Assembly (NCBI GenBank): GCA_016748015.1 | Contig: JAAOMT010000258.1 | Location: forward strand, 283,008 to 347,007 | Direction: 5' to 3' | Length of the DNA: 64,000 bases | Source: Geosiphon pyriformis | Taxonomy: Eukaryota; Glomeromycota; Glomeromycetes; Archaeosporales; Geosiphonaceae | Shown here: piece by piece, positions 46,296-58,009 of the stretch | How the letters are laid out: every line of letters begins with the position of its first letter | How positions within the stretch are numbered: the stretch's first letter is position 1 | Program-made: the position numbers and the translations under genes | Notes under the pieces: model-generated | Told to the model about the DNA's origin: nothing | Database searches by the model: none | The model's input: the letters and a program-made list of their open reading frames with translations, nothing else

Positions 46296-47190
46296 TTAAT
46301 CAACTTCGATATCTTGTCTTATCTCGGATAGCATCTTGTTTCCCTTCGGAATTAAGTACTTTTCACGTATATGATTTAAGTTACAATTCTCACGAGCAGC
46401 AATAACTCTTTGTTGGAGTTCTTCTGCAGGGTCACGGCATTGTGGATCACAATGTCAATTTTTTTTGATAATTTCCCGGGAAATGATAGCAAAGCTGTAT
46501 ATATCGCTGTTCTTAGTATGAGGAGCCCCCTTGCAAAACTCGGGTGCAAGATATTCAAGAACACCATAAATATTACCAGACCGTGGAGAGTAATCGGCAG
46601 GACGACAAAATCCAAGATCAGAAATGACAATTTTTAACGAGGTTTGTTTTCAAAACAAGAATTTTTTCCAGGATTTAAGTCCCCATGTACCAGTTTTGAG
46701 TCATGTTAAATCTTAGGCCACCAGCAATTTGAAAAATAATACGAAGAAATATGCCCCAAGAAAGAGTGGTTTCGTTCACCTTTAGGAAAGTTCTGAGATC
46801 CCCCATATTTTGCAAATGGTAAAATCATAACAAATTCATTGCTTTGTAATGTCTTTTGTGATTTCATAGCATTGAAGGATGTATTTGCAAGAGGCACAGT
46901 TAAGATGAGCAATAAACCTATTTCAATGCGTTTTCTAGTATTAGAAAAAGGGAATAATAAAATCAGAAAATTTTATTAAACGAATTATCTCAAATGAATT
47001 GACATACTCTATGTTTTGGCTATTTTAAGACATTTCAAAGCCACTCTCGTAACCTCACTTCTCTCATACTTTTGATTTTTCTTATCCCAAAATAGAATTT
47101 TGTCTCTCTCCCATCTACCTTCTTTAAAAACACCAAATCCTCCCGTTCCCACCTTTTCTAAAAATTTGATCTAATCCAATTCAAATATTC
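46296..47190 (-). pseudogene. Protein kinase domain remnant, C-terminal part of a Sel1-kinase gene
   Basis: Read on the minus strand in several frames: Gly-rich loop VGTGGFGVFKEGRW (about 47131-47155), VALKCLKIAK with the ATP Lys (47030-47044), YILQCYEITKD, FAKYG, GDLRTFLKVNETTLSWG, GLRF, then NWYMG where an HGD/HRD loop is expected, DLG (46611-46619), YGVLEYLAPE (APE at 46539-46547), SDIYSF and LNHIREKYLIPKG, ending at a stop 46296. At least three frameshifts and a stop in the catalytic loop are visible, and the C-lobe after KYLIP is short. One break might be an intron (GTATGT near 47008), but not all. It belongs to the expanded Rhizophagus kinase group by wording (memory). Confidence 0.85.
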
Positions 47191-47860
47191 CCTACAACTT
47201 TCAGTGTATATCCTATATACTGATCAATATTATTATTCACTAAAAATCGTGATGATTCACAAGATCTACACTAAAAGTGGATCTTTTGATTTGCGATAGC
47301 ATTCTGGACATTTCGGCAAGCCGGCTTCAAATACACTATATCACTTTTATTAGTAACACAAGATGGAGATATAGGAGATCCAGCAGAAAAATAACCAAAG
47401 TTACCACATTTAAGACACTTGAATTCATCTGAAAATTGTGCAAAGAAAGTTTCAAAATTTAAAAACTCTCCTTTAAAATTATCCGAGCATTTTAAACCTC
47501 GATTTTGAAATTGCAAAATAAAACGTTCTAGGTCATTTTGATCCTGTAAAGTAAGACCAATGGCATCCAGATCAGGATAATCACTTCGATAACCCAAGTT
47601 ATTTATCTTTACTGCTTTCCAATAGGTTTCAAATGCTTTTTCTAGGTTTTTTGTGGTTCCCCATCCATTTTGATATCACCATCCAAGGTTTTTATCGTGC
47701 ATTTTGAATTTCCCCCTCTGCTGCTTTTAAATAGAATTCAAATGATTCTAGATTTTTTGCTGTTCCCCATCCATTTCGATAATGCATTCCAATATTGGTT
47801 TATGGACTCGGATGTCCCACTTTTTCCAGATCTTTCATTGTTTCCGGTCCACTTCGACAA
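47191..47860 (-). pseudogene. Linker with last Sel1 units and a Cys-pair region
   Basis: Between the main Sel1 frame and the kinase the minus strand reads further Sel1 units in shifted frames (MHYRNGWGTAKNLE, YQNGWGTTKNLEKAFETYWKA, with a TGA before YQNGW), then a 108-codon open piece (47597-47271) with YPDLDAIGLTLQDQND, FKCLKCGNFGYF, and, after a frameshift, CPECYRKSKDP. The two C-x2-C pairs may have bound zinc. This joins the Sel1 and kinase parts into one ancestral gene. Confidence 0.7.
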
Positions 47861-49170
47861 TCTGTTCCAAGACTGATTTGTCCAACTAAACTTCCCGCCT
47901 CTGTTGCTTTTGAATAGAGTTCAAATGGTTTTTCCTCATTTTTTGTTTTTCCTAATCCATTGTAACAAAGTTCAAGAATGAATTGTGCATCTGAATCTCC
48001 CCCCTCTGCTGCTTTTGAATAGAGTTCAAATGCTTTTTCTTCATTTTTCGTTGTTCCACAGCCATTTTTATAACAAAGTGCAAGATTATATTGTGCACTT
48101 GTATGTCCCGCCTCTGCTGCTTTTGAAAAAAACTCAAATGCTTTTTCCTCGTTTTTCGTTGTTCCACAGCCATTTTTATAACAAAGTGCAAGATTATATT
48201 GTGCACTTGTATATCCCACCTCTGCTGCTTTTGAATAGAGTTCAAATGCCTTTTCATCATTTTTTGTTGTTCCCCATCCATTGTCGTAACAAAGTGCAAG
48301 ATTAAATTGTGCATTTGAATCTTCCGTCTCTGCTGCTTTTGAATAGAGTTCAAATGCTTTTTTCTCACTTTTCGTTGTTCCCCATCCATTGTGATAACAA
48401 TTTCCAAGACTGATTTGTCCAACTAAACTTCCCACCTCTGCTGCTTTTAAATAGAGTTCAAATGCTTTTTCCTCATTTTTCGTTGTTCCCCATCCATTGT
48501 GATAACAATTTCCAAGACTGATTTGTCCAACTAAACTTCCCACCTCTGCTGCTTTTGAATAGAGTTCAAATGCTTTTTTCTCACTTTTCGTTGTTCCATG
48601 TCCATTAAAATAACAAACTCCAAGATTAAATTGTGCCTTTGTGTTACCCGCCTCTGCTGCTTTTGAATAGAGTTCAAATGCTTTTTTCTCATTTTTCGTT
48701 ATTCCATCTCCATTAGCATAACAAAATCCAAGATTGCATTGTGCATTTGTATTACCCGCCTCTGCTGCTTTTGAATAGAGTTCAAATGCTTTTTCTTGAT
48801 CTTGTGAAGTGCCAATTCCATTATCATAACAATAACCTAAGAAGAATTGTCCAAAAGAATCTTCAGCATTCACTGCTTTCTGAAATTCCAAAAATGCTTT
48901 TGTAAAATTAGGAATAGTTCCAATCCCATGTTCTAAAGAAAAGCCGAGCAAAATAGAGTCTATCGAACGTTTTGAACTTTTATTATTCAAGTAATTGAAT
49001 AAGTCTTCAGGTGTTTTCTGATTGCGCACAAGATATTTTTTCACCAAGTCAGCAACTTTTGAATATTCGCTAGCTGGAAAAATGGCCAAATTTTCTTTTA
49101 TGACATTCAATGCTCCTTCAAGCCATTCGAGAGGTGATGTTGTCTTTTCAATTGATGAAGTTGAAGACAT
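47800..49170 (-). CDS. Sel1-repeat protein (N-terminal part of a broken Sel1-kinase gene)
   Basis: 456 codons from the ATG at 49170 (MSSTSSIEKT); the frame is open to an upstream ATG at 49284, but that extra stretch is hydrophobic and unlike the family. Residues 1-70 form an N-terminal helix region (LEWLEGALNVIKENLAIF). About ten Sel1 repeats of 36 residues follow, of the form AQYNLALCYxNGxGTTKNEEKAFELYSKAAEAG. Sel1 repeats form paired-helix solenoids for protein binding, often in signalling adaptors. The frame ends at DLEKVGHPSP, where a Sel1 unit is shortened by a deletion and shifts into a stop; further units, a linker and a kinase domain follow out of frame. It may still be expressed as a Sel1-only protein. 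Confidence 0.8.
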   Translation of the reverse strand: MSSTSSIEKTTSPLEWLEGALNVIKENLAIFPASEYSKVADLVKKYLVRNQKTPEDLFNYLNNKSSKRSIDSILLGFSLEHGIGTIPNFTKAFLEFQKAVNAEDSFGQFFLGYCYDNGIGTSQDQEKAFELYSKAAEAGNTNAQCNLGFCYANGDGITKNEKKAFELYSKAAEAGNTKAQFNLGVCYFNGHGTTKSEKKAFELYSKAAEVGSLVGQISLGNCYHNGWGTTKNEEKAFELYLKAAEVGSLVGQISLGNCYHNGWGTTKSEKKAFELYSKAAETEDSNAQFNLALCYDNGWGTTKNDEKAFELYSKAAEVGYTSAQYNLALCYKNGCGTTKNEEKAFEFFSKAAEAGHTSAQYNLALCYKNGCGTTKNEEKAFELYSKAAEGGDSDAQFILELCYNGLGKTKNEEKPFELYSKATEAGSLVGQISLGTDCRSGPETMKDLEKVGHPSP

Positions 49171-52100
49171 GATTTTCAAGCAACACAAATGGATTATCAA
49201 ACTTCCAATATTTTGCTGTTTCGTCTTGCTAATAAATAAGGATTTTACATTCCCGAAAAAGGCTAGGCCTTGAAGAAAGCTCAAGGTTTAAAACGGGTAA
49301 AGATCGTCCGGAACGAAATTCAAACTAAAAAATGCCCAAATAATTTTTTTTCTTCTAGATCTAAATTCCTAAGGTTGCAGATTTCAGCGTGTGGATAAAA
49401 CCAATTTAATTGAATCATTATTTAGGAACTGCTTTAAATTATATATATTAACATGAAAAAAATCTTAAAACTCAAAATTTTTATCTGTTTTAAGGGTCTT
49501 TCACCTCAATCGATAGATTTCATTAATGCCAATGAGTGCATATTTGCCAATCAACATATCGATAGAAAACTAACCCAAAATTTCGAGCCACTTGGCAAAT
49601 ATTTTGTATAAGGTTTTTAAGCATTTCGTTAAATACGTATATATCTGTCGAAATTTCAAAACGTTAGATAAAATCTACCTACAAGGTACGTCTTTTAGTC
49701 ATGGATTGGTTTAGTTCAGGTTCCAAAGAATTGGTTTCTCAGGTTGTAATGATTTTGAAAACCAGTTCCAAGATCAGTCATTATATAAAAATATGATTAT
49801 TGATCATTGGAAACTGAATTTGATGATTTAACAAGTTGAATAGATTGAGTGGCTAAATTATATAATATAACTGGTTAATTGAATTGGGAGCTTTTAAGAG
49901 TATTAATAAATGGCATTTTTTTATCAAAGTTGGCAAAATAGTTGTGAACATTAAAAATTTATTTTCAGAATTGGGTTTTTACATAGTAAAATGATAAAAT
50001 ACAATATGATGTTAGCTTTAAAATAATTGGTTATTATTATTATTTTGAATGTTAATAATTATTGATTAAATAAAAAAAATATTTTTAATTCATGCTCTAA
50101 GTTTTTCAAAATTATCAAAAAACATAATTGCATATTATCCTATATAAAATATTTTGAAATAGATTAAAGAAATGTAAACAAATCATTTAAATTTAAAGAT
50201 TGAATAATATTTTTTAAAATAATATTAAAAATTTATTCATTAGTATTAATACTTGACAATTTTAATTCAAATAAATATTGAGAATTTACATTGAAATTAT
50301 TTGAACAATGTAAAAAGCTGACTATAAATACTCAAAATTTTGTAACAAATAATATGTTAAATTTTATTCTGTAAAACAATTAAATTTAATTGTATAATAA
50401 TTAATGCTTTTTATAATATATAATATAAAAAATCAATTTTTGGACAAAAATATAAATAAGTAATAATATTATCAATTTTTTTGAATTACAAAATTAAGGA
50501 TATATATTTCGTATTGATATTAAGTAAACTTTAAATTGTCAAATTTTTTGAAAAAAACTCAATTGTTGGCACTAATTTTTGCCATCAAAAATTATATTGT
50601 TTCAAAATATTCAGTCATATTCATTTCTGTATGCTGTACAGTTAGTAGAATAATATTAAGTAAAATTCCAATTTTGTTAACATAATAAATTGTAAAACTA
50701 AGAAAAAATAATTTTATTTATTATAATCTACATATTTTGTTGTGGAAAATACTTGAAATTTATTAATTCTTGCTTGATTTGTTGCTTTTTTTCTTTATAA
50801 ATAGCAATAATTTAATTATACACAATGTGTTAATTGTGAAATATGTATTATAAATCAAAGATAAAATTTATTTTTAATAATTCAGTTATTAATTGTATTG
50901 AATGATTACAAATAATTTTTATTTGCAAATAAATTTACTTTGCTTATTGATTTAATTTAAAACTTTATTTACATAAATTAGAAATTGAAAAAAGAATGTT
51001 AAAATAGATATAAATCAATCGCATAAACAACTTTTTATAATGACTTAATTTAAATTTGCTAATTTAAAAATAATCTCAATATCTAAAAAATCATAATAGA
51101 AAACTGTTCTCTGAAAATTAAAAAAATATATATATAGCCATTTAATTCATAATTATTGTAAAAATCTCAACATACATTTAAAAAAATTGAGCATTATGAG
51201 CTTAGAATGAAATTTTTACAAAGTACTTTAATGTTTAAGTTCTGAAAATTTTGTAAATTAATTCATAATACTCTCTATTCAGTCAAAATTAAAGGGTTGG
51301 TTCAAAATTTATAAATTTTAATTCATTTTTACTTAAGAATGCTGACAAGAATTTATTTTAAAACAATAGATTCTGTTAAATTTTCTTTAAGTCTTTGTGT
51401 TTATATGAAAAAGTTAAAAGAATTCCAATTAAATCTACGTAAGACCAGAATATAACATATTAATTTATTAAAAATTTTTATGAAGCTATGAAAAACATAA
51501 ACTTTGATTGTGCCAAATTTAAATCTGTGATAAAAAAAAATCTAATTTTTTAAATAATTATTTGTTTTAATTGATATTATATTTAAATAAGGTCAAATAC
51601 AATTATTAAAACAAACATTCTTTAATTTCTTAATAAATTAAATTTCAATTTGAAATAATAAAACATTAAAAGTTATAATAATTTTATAAAAGAAATAATG
51701 TTTTGTTGTCATTTAGCAAATATTTTCTAAAATTTACATAGAAACTTTTTTTTCATGGAAAATAAGATGATAACGTAGATTAGTATTAATAATGAAAAAA
51801 TAATACATTGACTTTTTTTCAATAATCTACTTTATAATGACTATTAAATAAAGGTAGTACATTTTAAACAATTTTATTGTATCTAAAAATAAAAAAATCT
51901 AAATAATTTTTTTCAACTTAACTAAAAAGCTCTTTTCTCAAAATGCTTGGTCTATTTGATTAAGAAAGAAGAAAATATTTTAAATTTTACTCGTGACTGT
52001 AGAAAATTTTTTTTCGAATAATGAAGAAACAATGAACAAAAAATGAAATCCTGTTTTCTTCATATAGTATTTAATCCAATTAAGCAATACAACAAAGATT

Positions 52101-52399
52101 AACAATCAAATTATTCATCCTAGAATGTGTACCAGCTGTATTGGGTTGTTATTATGACAAAAAATGGGTAGAATATGAAAAGTTGATTGGGTAAAATTTT
52201 CAATTTCATTATTGACAACTTTTTAATTTATTTTAACCAACAATCACTTCATCTTTCCTTTTCAAGTAACAAAAAAAGATAGGTCTTTCAGAAATAAATT
52301 TTTTCAGAGAAATATAGTAAAAATTTATTGAAGGTGAAAAGTTTACATCGTAAGATATTTTTAAGGTAAACTTAATACTTAACTCGGGATACTAGTTTT

Positions 52400-52730
52400 T
52401 ACTAGTTTTAGAAATCTTTGCTAGTCCACATTTCATTTTAAAAACGATGCTTGCCGAATCGTAGCATCAATAGCAAGACCATTCCGTGCAATGAACTTTC
52501 GAATTCGATATCAAATAATAACCAAATAATACCTTGTACATTTAATCATGGCTAACTCTTGGTAAACGAGATTTATACCTTGACAAGATTGATGACCTCT
52601 TCTAAAACCCTTTAAAAAGCCAGAATTTGAGTGTATTATATTTAATATTTGATACAGTTTCAAGATTAGTACTTGTAAATTATATTTAGCTTTTTTCATT
52701 TTGTAAATTATATTGCTTCTATGCATTCAA
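52400..52730 (-). other. Unidentified coding-like remnant
   Basis: A minus-strand frame from 52726 reads LKGFRRGHQSCQGINLVYQEL and IKCTRYYLVII, then a stop, then in the same frame RKFIARNGLAIDATIRQASF down to about 52440. Its composition is distinctly less AT-rich than the surroundings, and the reading continues past the stop, which suggests a decayed repeat or gene piece. I do not recognise the family with confidence. Confidence 0.35.
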
Positions 52731-54971
52731 TTATTTTGTTTATATTACAATTTGTTTTAGTTATTATAAATTGTTAATTCTAGTATTAAGTAATTTATCA
52801 CAAATTTTTTTTAATTGTGTTGCAGTTGATGAACTTCAACATAAATTTTTGATTTGTTGAAAATAATTTTATTTTATCTCTTAAGAAAAACCATGCATTA
52901 TCGCTCATGTTCTTGAATATATGGTATCTATTAATAAAAGACTGGAATATCAACAGAATACTTTTCCATCACAATATTGCAAAAAAATTTTGAACACGAT
53001 GATTCGAGTAAAAAGTTTTTATCGAACAAATTAATTTTACTTGGGAAAAACATTTCGGAAATAGAACTTATTTAAATATATCCCAGTTACCAATCACAAT
53101 GATAGTCATAAAACAAAACCAATTGCAAAGTTATTTCTAAAGTGTTTTTTTACATTTGTCATACATTTATTTTAAATTTTATTGGGTAATTTTTTTTTAA
53201 ATTTTAAATTTGCTTTTTTATTTTAAATCTAAAGCATTTCTGTATTAAATTGCAGCATATCCATAATAAACCGAATAAATTAGCAAAATTTTTTGATTGG
53301 TCAAATTATACATGAGTTGAAATTAAGGTTTACAATTAAATCGTTTTTTTTTTTTTTTTTAAAGTTTTTTTGTGAAAAAATTTTTATATTTTAAATCAGA
53401 CCCTTTTTTTATTTATTTATTTATTAATTGGATTGAATTGAATTGAATTGAATTGAATTATTTATTACTTTTTTATTAATAAATAAATAAAATCATTTTA
53501 CAAATTGTTGAAATCAAATTAAAATTTGATTTTTTAAATTTATATATACATATATATATTTTTAATTTGTAATTTAAAATTTAAAATTTTAAAAAATTCT
53601 CCGTGAATTTAGATTTTAAAAATTTCTAAAAATATTTTTTGTACAAATAAAAAAAATAATATTAAATACATCAACAAACATATATTACATGCATTTACAC
53701 AGTATAAATCTTTTTTTTTTTTTTTTTTTAAATAAATTTTTAAATTTTCAATTCCCAAAAAGCAAATTAAAATTTATTCATCATTTTTTGTAAAATATAG
53801 ATTAAAAAGTAATTTTAATAATAACATTTTATCATCATTCAAAAGTTTTAATGCTAAAAATTTTATTAATGTCTATTTTTTCAAGGATTATTAATTTAAA
53901 ATTTAATATCAAGTTAGCAAATCTAATGAAAAAAATCAAATTTTCTACTATTTTATCAAGAAGGAGTTTTTCTATTTTATAACTTTTGAAAAAGTCTTAA
54001 TCATCAAACTTTTAAGTATTATTCTTAAATTAAATGAAATTCACTAAGGTTATTAGGTAAAAAAAAAAGATTTATGAAGCATTCCGTTTGAATAAAAATA
54101 TTTTTCTTAATTATTTGAAAAAATTTTTCCTCTCAAAAAACAGACCTTAAAAAGTACCAATCTTTTAACAAAATCCAATTGACAGCAAATAAGAAGTTAT
54201 TTTATTTTTAATAGATAAATTTCATGTTTTGTTTTTAAAACTTACAGATAGAATTCACTTCATAATATAAATTACAGCAGTAGTTATCAAATTCAAAAAT
54301 ATTTTGATAGTTATCATATATATATATATATATATATAAGAAGAGCAAAGAGTTTTGTTCAAAATAGATTTTCAACATGACATTCAAAATACTTTGCATT
54401 TCACATGAATTTATTTTTGTTATTTAACTTTTCAATCTAATGAAAAAAAGAGATTCAATATATATTAAATTATGGGATAATAACATGCCTAAGAGAATAT
54501 AAAATAAAAGATTTCTATTGAAATTTATAAGGTAATTATAAAAAAAAATGTGATAGATTCAATAAAAAAAAATTAATGTGGTGTTTTTTTAGGAAAAGTT
54601 AAATCATACAGTATATATAAATCCAGATTTTCAATCAAAACTTGATAAATTTTTCTATAATTCAAATTCATAATGTATGGTTCAAAAAAAGGTATAAATT
54701 TTTTTTTTGTTATAATTTTTTTTTGAAAAAGCTTTATTTGTGCAAAAAATTGATAACATTCTTCCAAATTGATCTCTTTTATAAATACATTTACATTATT
54801 ACCAATCATCTATGAAGCAATTTTTTACTTTAAACTAAACACCTTTTCATTCACATAATTCGAAATAAAGATTTGATACAATGAATGATTTCAAAATGAA
54901 AAAATTGAGGATAAAGATTGAATAAAAATTTCATAGCTTTTTGTAAATACAAGCTACTGTATGGAGTTTCT

Positions 54972-55002
54972 ATCTATCTATCTATCTATCTATTTATCTA
55001 TC
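54972..55002. repeat. (CTAT)n microsatellite
   Basis: About eight CTAT units with one T-for-C change in the seventh. Confidence 0.85.
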
Positions 55003-56787
55003 GTAATTGACAATTGAAATTTTTGTGGAAATAATCTTTTTCTTACCTTTCTATATGGTCCTTTTGTTAAACAAGGAGATAATTATAAAAGCTATTTCGG
55101 TAAACATAGTGTTACAGAATAAAAAATTTGCTCAATAAATTTCATTTGTGTAATAGAATTCTTTGTAAATTAATTAAAATCATTTAAAACGGCAAACGTT
55201 TGAAATGGAAAAAAAATTACGTTTCTCTAAAAACCTGTGTAAGCAAAATACCTTGCATATGTATAAAGGGTTTCAATCATTTAATTCAAAAAGATTGATT
55301 ACATTTTCAAGATTACAGAGAATTACAGATAAGAGTCCATTTAAATATTGGGTAGCATTTACGTTAAAAATGGTCTAGTCGCAACGGATTTGCATCTGAA
55401 AAATTTAAAAAAAAAAATTCCATGGGAAATCTACAAAGAGATACCAATTTGTGTTCAATGCCAAACGTTAGACTATTTTAAAACTCTTTTTATTTTATTT
55501 TTAAAAAATAACAGAAACTGGCCACACAGAACATAATTTTTTTATTCGAAACTGTTCAACAGTTGCCAGTGTACACCAAGATTTTATCAGCATTTAGAGT
55601 AACAGTAAAAATAAATTTATTTTCCTTGATTTCTCTTTTGCACCACCTAGGACATTCCATATGCAGGAAATTTAGCCACATAAAATAAAATATTATCTGC
55701 TACTGCTGCTGCTGCTGAAACCAAAAGAAGAAATCTGGCTTTGAGCAATCAAATTAATCGTTTTATTCATCAAATCAAAAAAAAATCCTTATACCTTCGG
55801 TGGTAATTGGATACGAGAAACATGTGACAAAGATTGAAAAGTTAAGAAAAAAGTCGTGTTTTGTCAAGACCGAAAAAGAACTAGTTTCTTTACGCGCGCG
55901 ACATAAAATTTCGTGTGATTTTTTAATAATTGTAGAATTTTAATTTAAAAAACAAAACAAGGGGAAAAAACGTGTGATTCAAGACCATTTTCTCATGCAA
56001 GCCCCAGAAAACTTTAAGAATAAATGAGTAATTAGTGTTTCAAAAAAATCAATTTCTTTAAAATTTGGATTAATATGTTCTGGTCTCGTTTCATTTTTAG
56101 TATAGAGTCTAGTTAAAACAACGAAAGAAAATCCCTTTTTTTAGATGAGGTAAACATTCAGAAAAAGAACAGGTCTGTGATGTGATTGAAAGTTATAAGT
56201 TCGGTCCTTTTATAAATGAGCCGAAAATAGTGAGAACCTTTTTGTATCAAAATACAACAATTTGAGTCGTACAAATTTTTTCTATAATATTCCAGGTATG
56301 GTCGAGAATGAAAGGTTGGACAGTTAATCTTCATATCAAAAGTAGCAATACCCTGGCGGGCACAGGTAGCCGCAAAAAAGCGACAATTGTGTCATTATTG
56401 GATTTCCTTTTTAAGCAATTCATGGCATCATTAAAGATTTTTGTAAACGTATCTCAATCCTCAAAAAAAAAAATTTCATATTTTCGAATTCTGAATTTTT
56501 TTTAATTTTTTCTTACAAATTCACTTGGCGGCGTTATCTCAATTCTAAATCGGCTGATTTGCCAGTTTTCCCGTTGTATCACTAAATAATACACTAAGTA
56601 AAAGTTACGCAACCGGGTTTTGATCAATGAACATTTGAAAATGAAATCATGTCATGAATCGGGGTCTGAGTTGAAAATAGGAATAGCGATCTCCCACATC
56701 ATGGGTCTTTGGACAAAAATAAGATGAAAGATGAAAATATTTAAAAGCGTCCAGACTTTTTATAACAATGACATTTACCTTTTAATA

Positions 56788-56875
56788 ATCATCATCATCA
56801 TCATCATCATCATCATTATTATTATTATTATTATTATCATCTCCATTGTCATTATTATCATTATCATCATTAGAA

Positions 56876-56907
<32 letters not shown>
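56788..56907. repeat. (ATC)n/(ATT)n and poly-T block before the HMG gene
   Basis: ATC units, then ATT units, then mixed ATC/ATT triplets, then a 27-base T run ending two bases before the ATG at 56909. Triplet-only repeats keep frames open on both strands, which makes spurious upstream extensions of the HMG frame. Confidence 0.85.
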
Positions 56908-56908
<1 letters not shown>

Positions 56909-56910
<2 letters not shown>

Positions 56911-57670
56911 GGATCAAAAAAATTTAATGTCCACAAAATTATTAAAAAAATCAAAAGATAAATGGTCAGTACCATGGGCACAACACATTTCAGCTCGAAT
57001 TCAAAGTGAAATAATTCAAAAAAATATTCACGTTCCTCCCTTAAGCATGTCTCTTGAAAAACTTTTATCACCTACAGATAAACCTCGTCATCCAAATCCA
57101 ATAAGTTGTCCACAAAACGCATACATTCTTTATCGAAAAGAAGCTCAATTTCATATTCATCGTGAGATGCCAAATTCAAATTTTATTCAAGTTTCCAAAA
57201 TCGCGGGAAAAAGATGGCGAGCTGAATCGCCTCAAGTTCGAAAATTTTTTGGACTTTTGGCTGGCGTTGCTCAACTTATTCATGATGATATGGTCGCTGC
57301 GACAGAGAATAAGGCAGCCGGGTATCGAACCAAGAAGCCAAATGAAGGGAATGAATGGCGACGTCATGCCACGTTGCCACAAGTATGGACCCGTGCTGAC
57401 TACCCTCATGATATCTCATTAGAAAAGAAAAATTCAAAGGCAGCTTACTCGGTATTTTCTGTTCAAGGGGATTTTCAGGCTATAATGGAAGAATATCCTG
57501 TCGGACCTATTTCTACTTTGAAACCTTCACCTAATTCCGCATTCAAAATTGCCAAACCTTTAGAATCTTTTGAAAAAAACAAACAAGTCCACCATCATAT
57601 TTTTCATCCTTATCCTTGTTTTCGTCGAGTACCAATTCAAATTATTTTTCGTTCAGAAAGCTGTTATTAA
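56909..57670 (+). CDS. MATA_HMG-box protein (253 aa)
   Basis: An HMG box lies at residues 60-127: HPNPISCPQNAYILYRKEAQ, then SNFIQVSKIAGKRWRAES and VRKFFGLLAGVAQLIHDD, the pattern of the MATA_HMG subgroup (sequence-specific, minor-groove binding, single box). The N-terminus is Lys-rich; the C-terminus after residue 130 has no recognised domain. Start chosen at the ATG directly after the poly-T run, because upstream in-frame sequence is only triplet repeat and homopolymer; Met 7 is an alternative. Arbuscular mycorrhizal fungi have many such genes, some studied as mating-type-like; the role of this one is unknown. No intron is needed. GC content is clearly above the flanks. Confidence 0.82.
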
Positions 57671-57917
57671 TAACCAAGTAATGATATTTGTTTATTATAG
57701 CCAATATACCAAAAAAAATCATTATTTTGTAAAGTATTCTTTAATTTGAATAATTTAATTTGATGCCAATTTTTCAAATCTTTTTGTCACACATTTAAAG
57801 ATTTTATGCGACTAACGAGTCACACCATTTGGATCAAAATAATCGTAAAATATTCTAGCGTAAAAATTTGTAAATTCTTTATGTTTCATTTCGTTCGGTT
57901 CGATTTGTTCGTATTTT

Positions 57918-57981
57918 TTCTGTTCTATTCTGTTCTGTTTTGTTTTGTTTTGTTCTGTTCTGTTCTGTTCTGTTCTGTTTT
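57918..57981. repeat. (TTCTG/TTTTG)n pentanucleotide repeat
   Basis: About thirteen five-base units alternating TTCTG and TTTTG. Confidence 0.85.
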
Positions 57982-58009
57982 GTACTTTAATGTAAATCTT
58001 TAAAAAAGT

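Larger units (their letters stand above)
49290..56270. other. AT-rich intergenic region
   Basis: No gene supported. It holds microsatellites (CTAT near 54972-55002, AT near 54318-54338, TGAAT-type units at 53430-53460), long T runs (53345, 53711) and one conserved-looking remnant at 52400-52730. Short frames elsewhere (54573-54809, 55348-55536) lack domain features. Confidence 0.5.

Noticed and set aside
47985-48305. Plus-strand frame opposite the Sel1 gene
   Set aside because: Antisense shadow of the 108-bp Sel1 units; periodic for that reason.
47800-49284. CRISPR-like regular repeats of 108 bp
   Set aside because: They are in-frame Sel1 coding units without spacers.
54573-54809. Minus-strand frame of 78 codons
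   Set aside because: Lys/Ile/Phe-rich with no domain, in a region of homopolymers; not distinguishable from chance.
56731-56961. Poly-Ile open frame
   Set aside because: Translation of ATC/ATT and poly-T repeats.
57806-58003. Phe/Leu/Val-rich frame
   Set aside because: Generated by the TTCTG/TTTTG pentanucleotide repeat.
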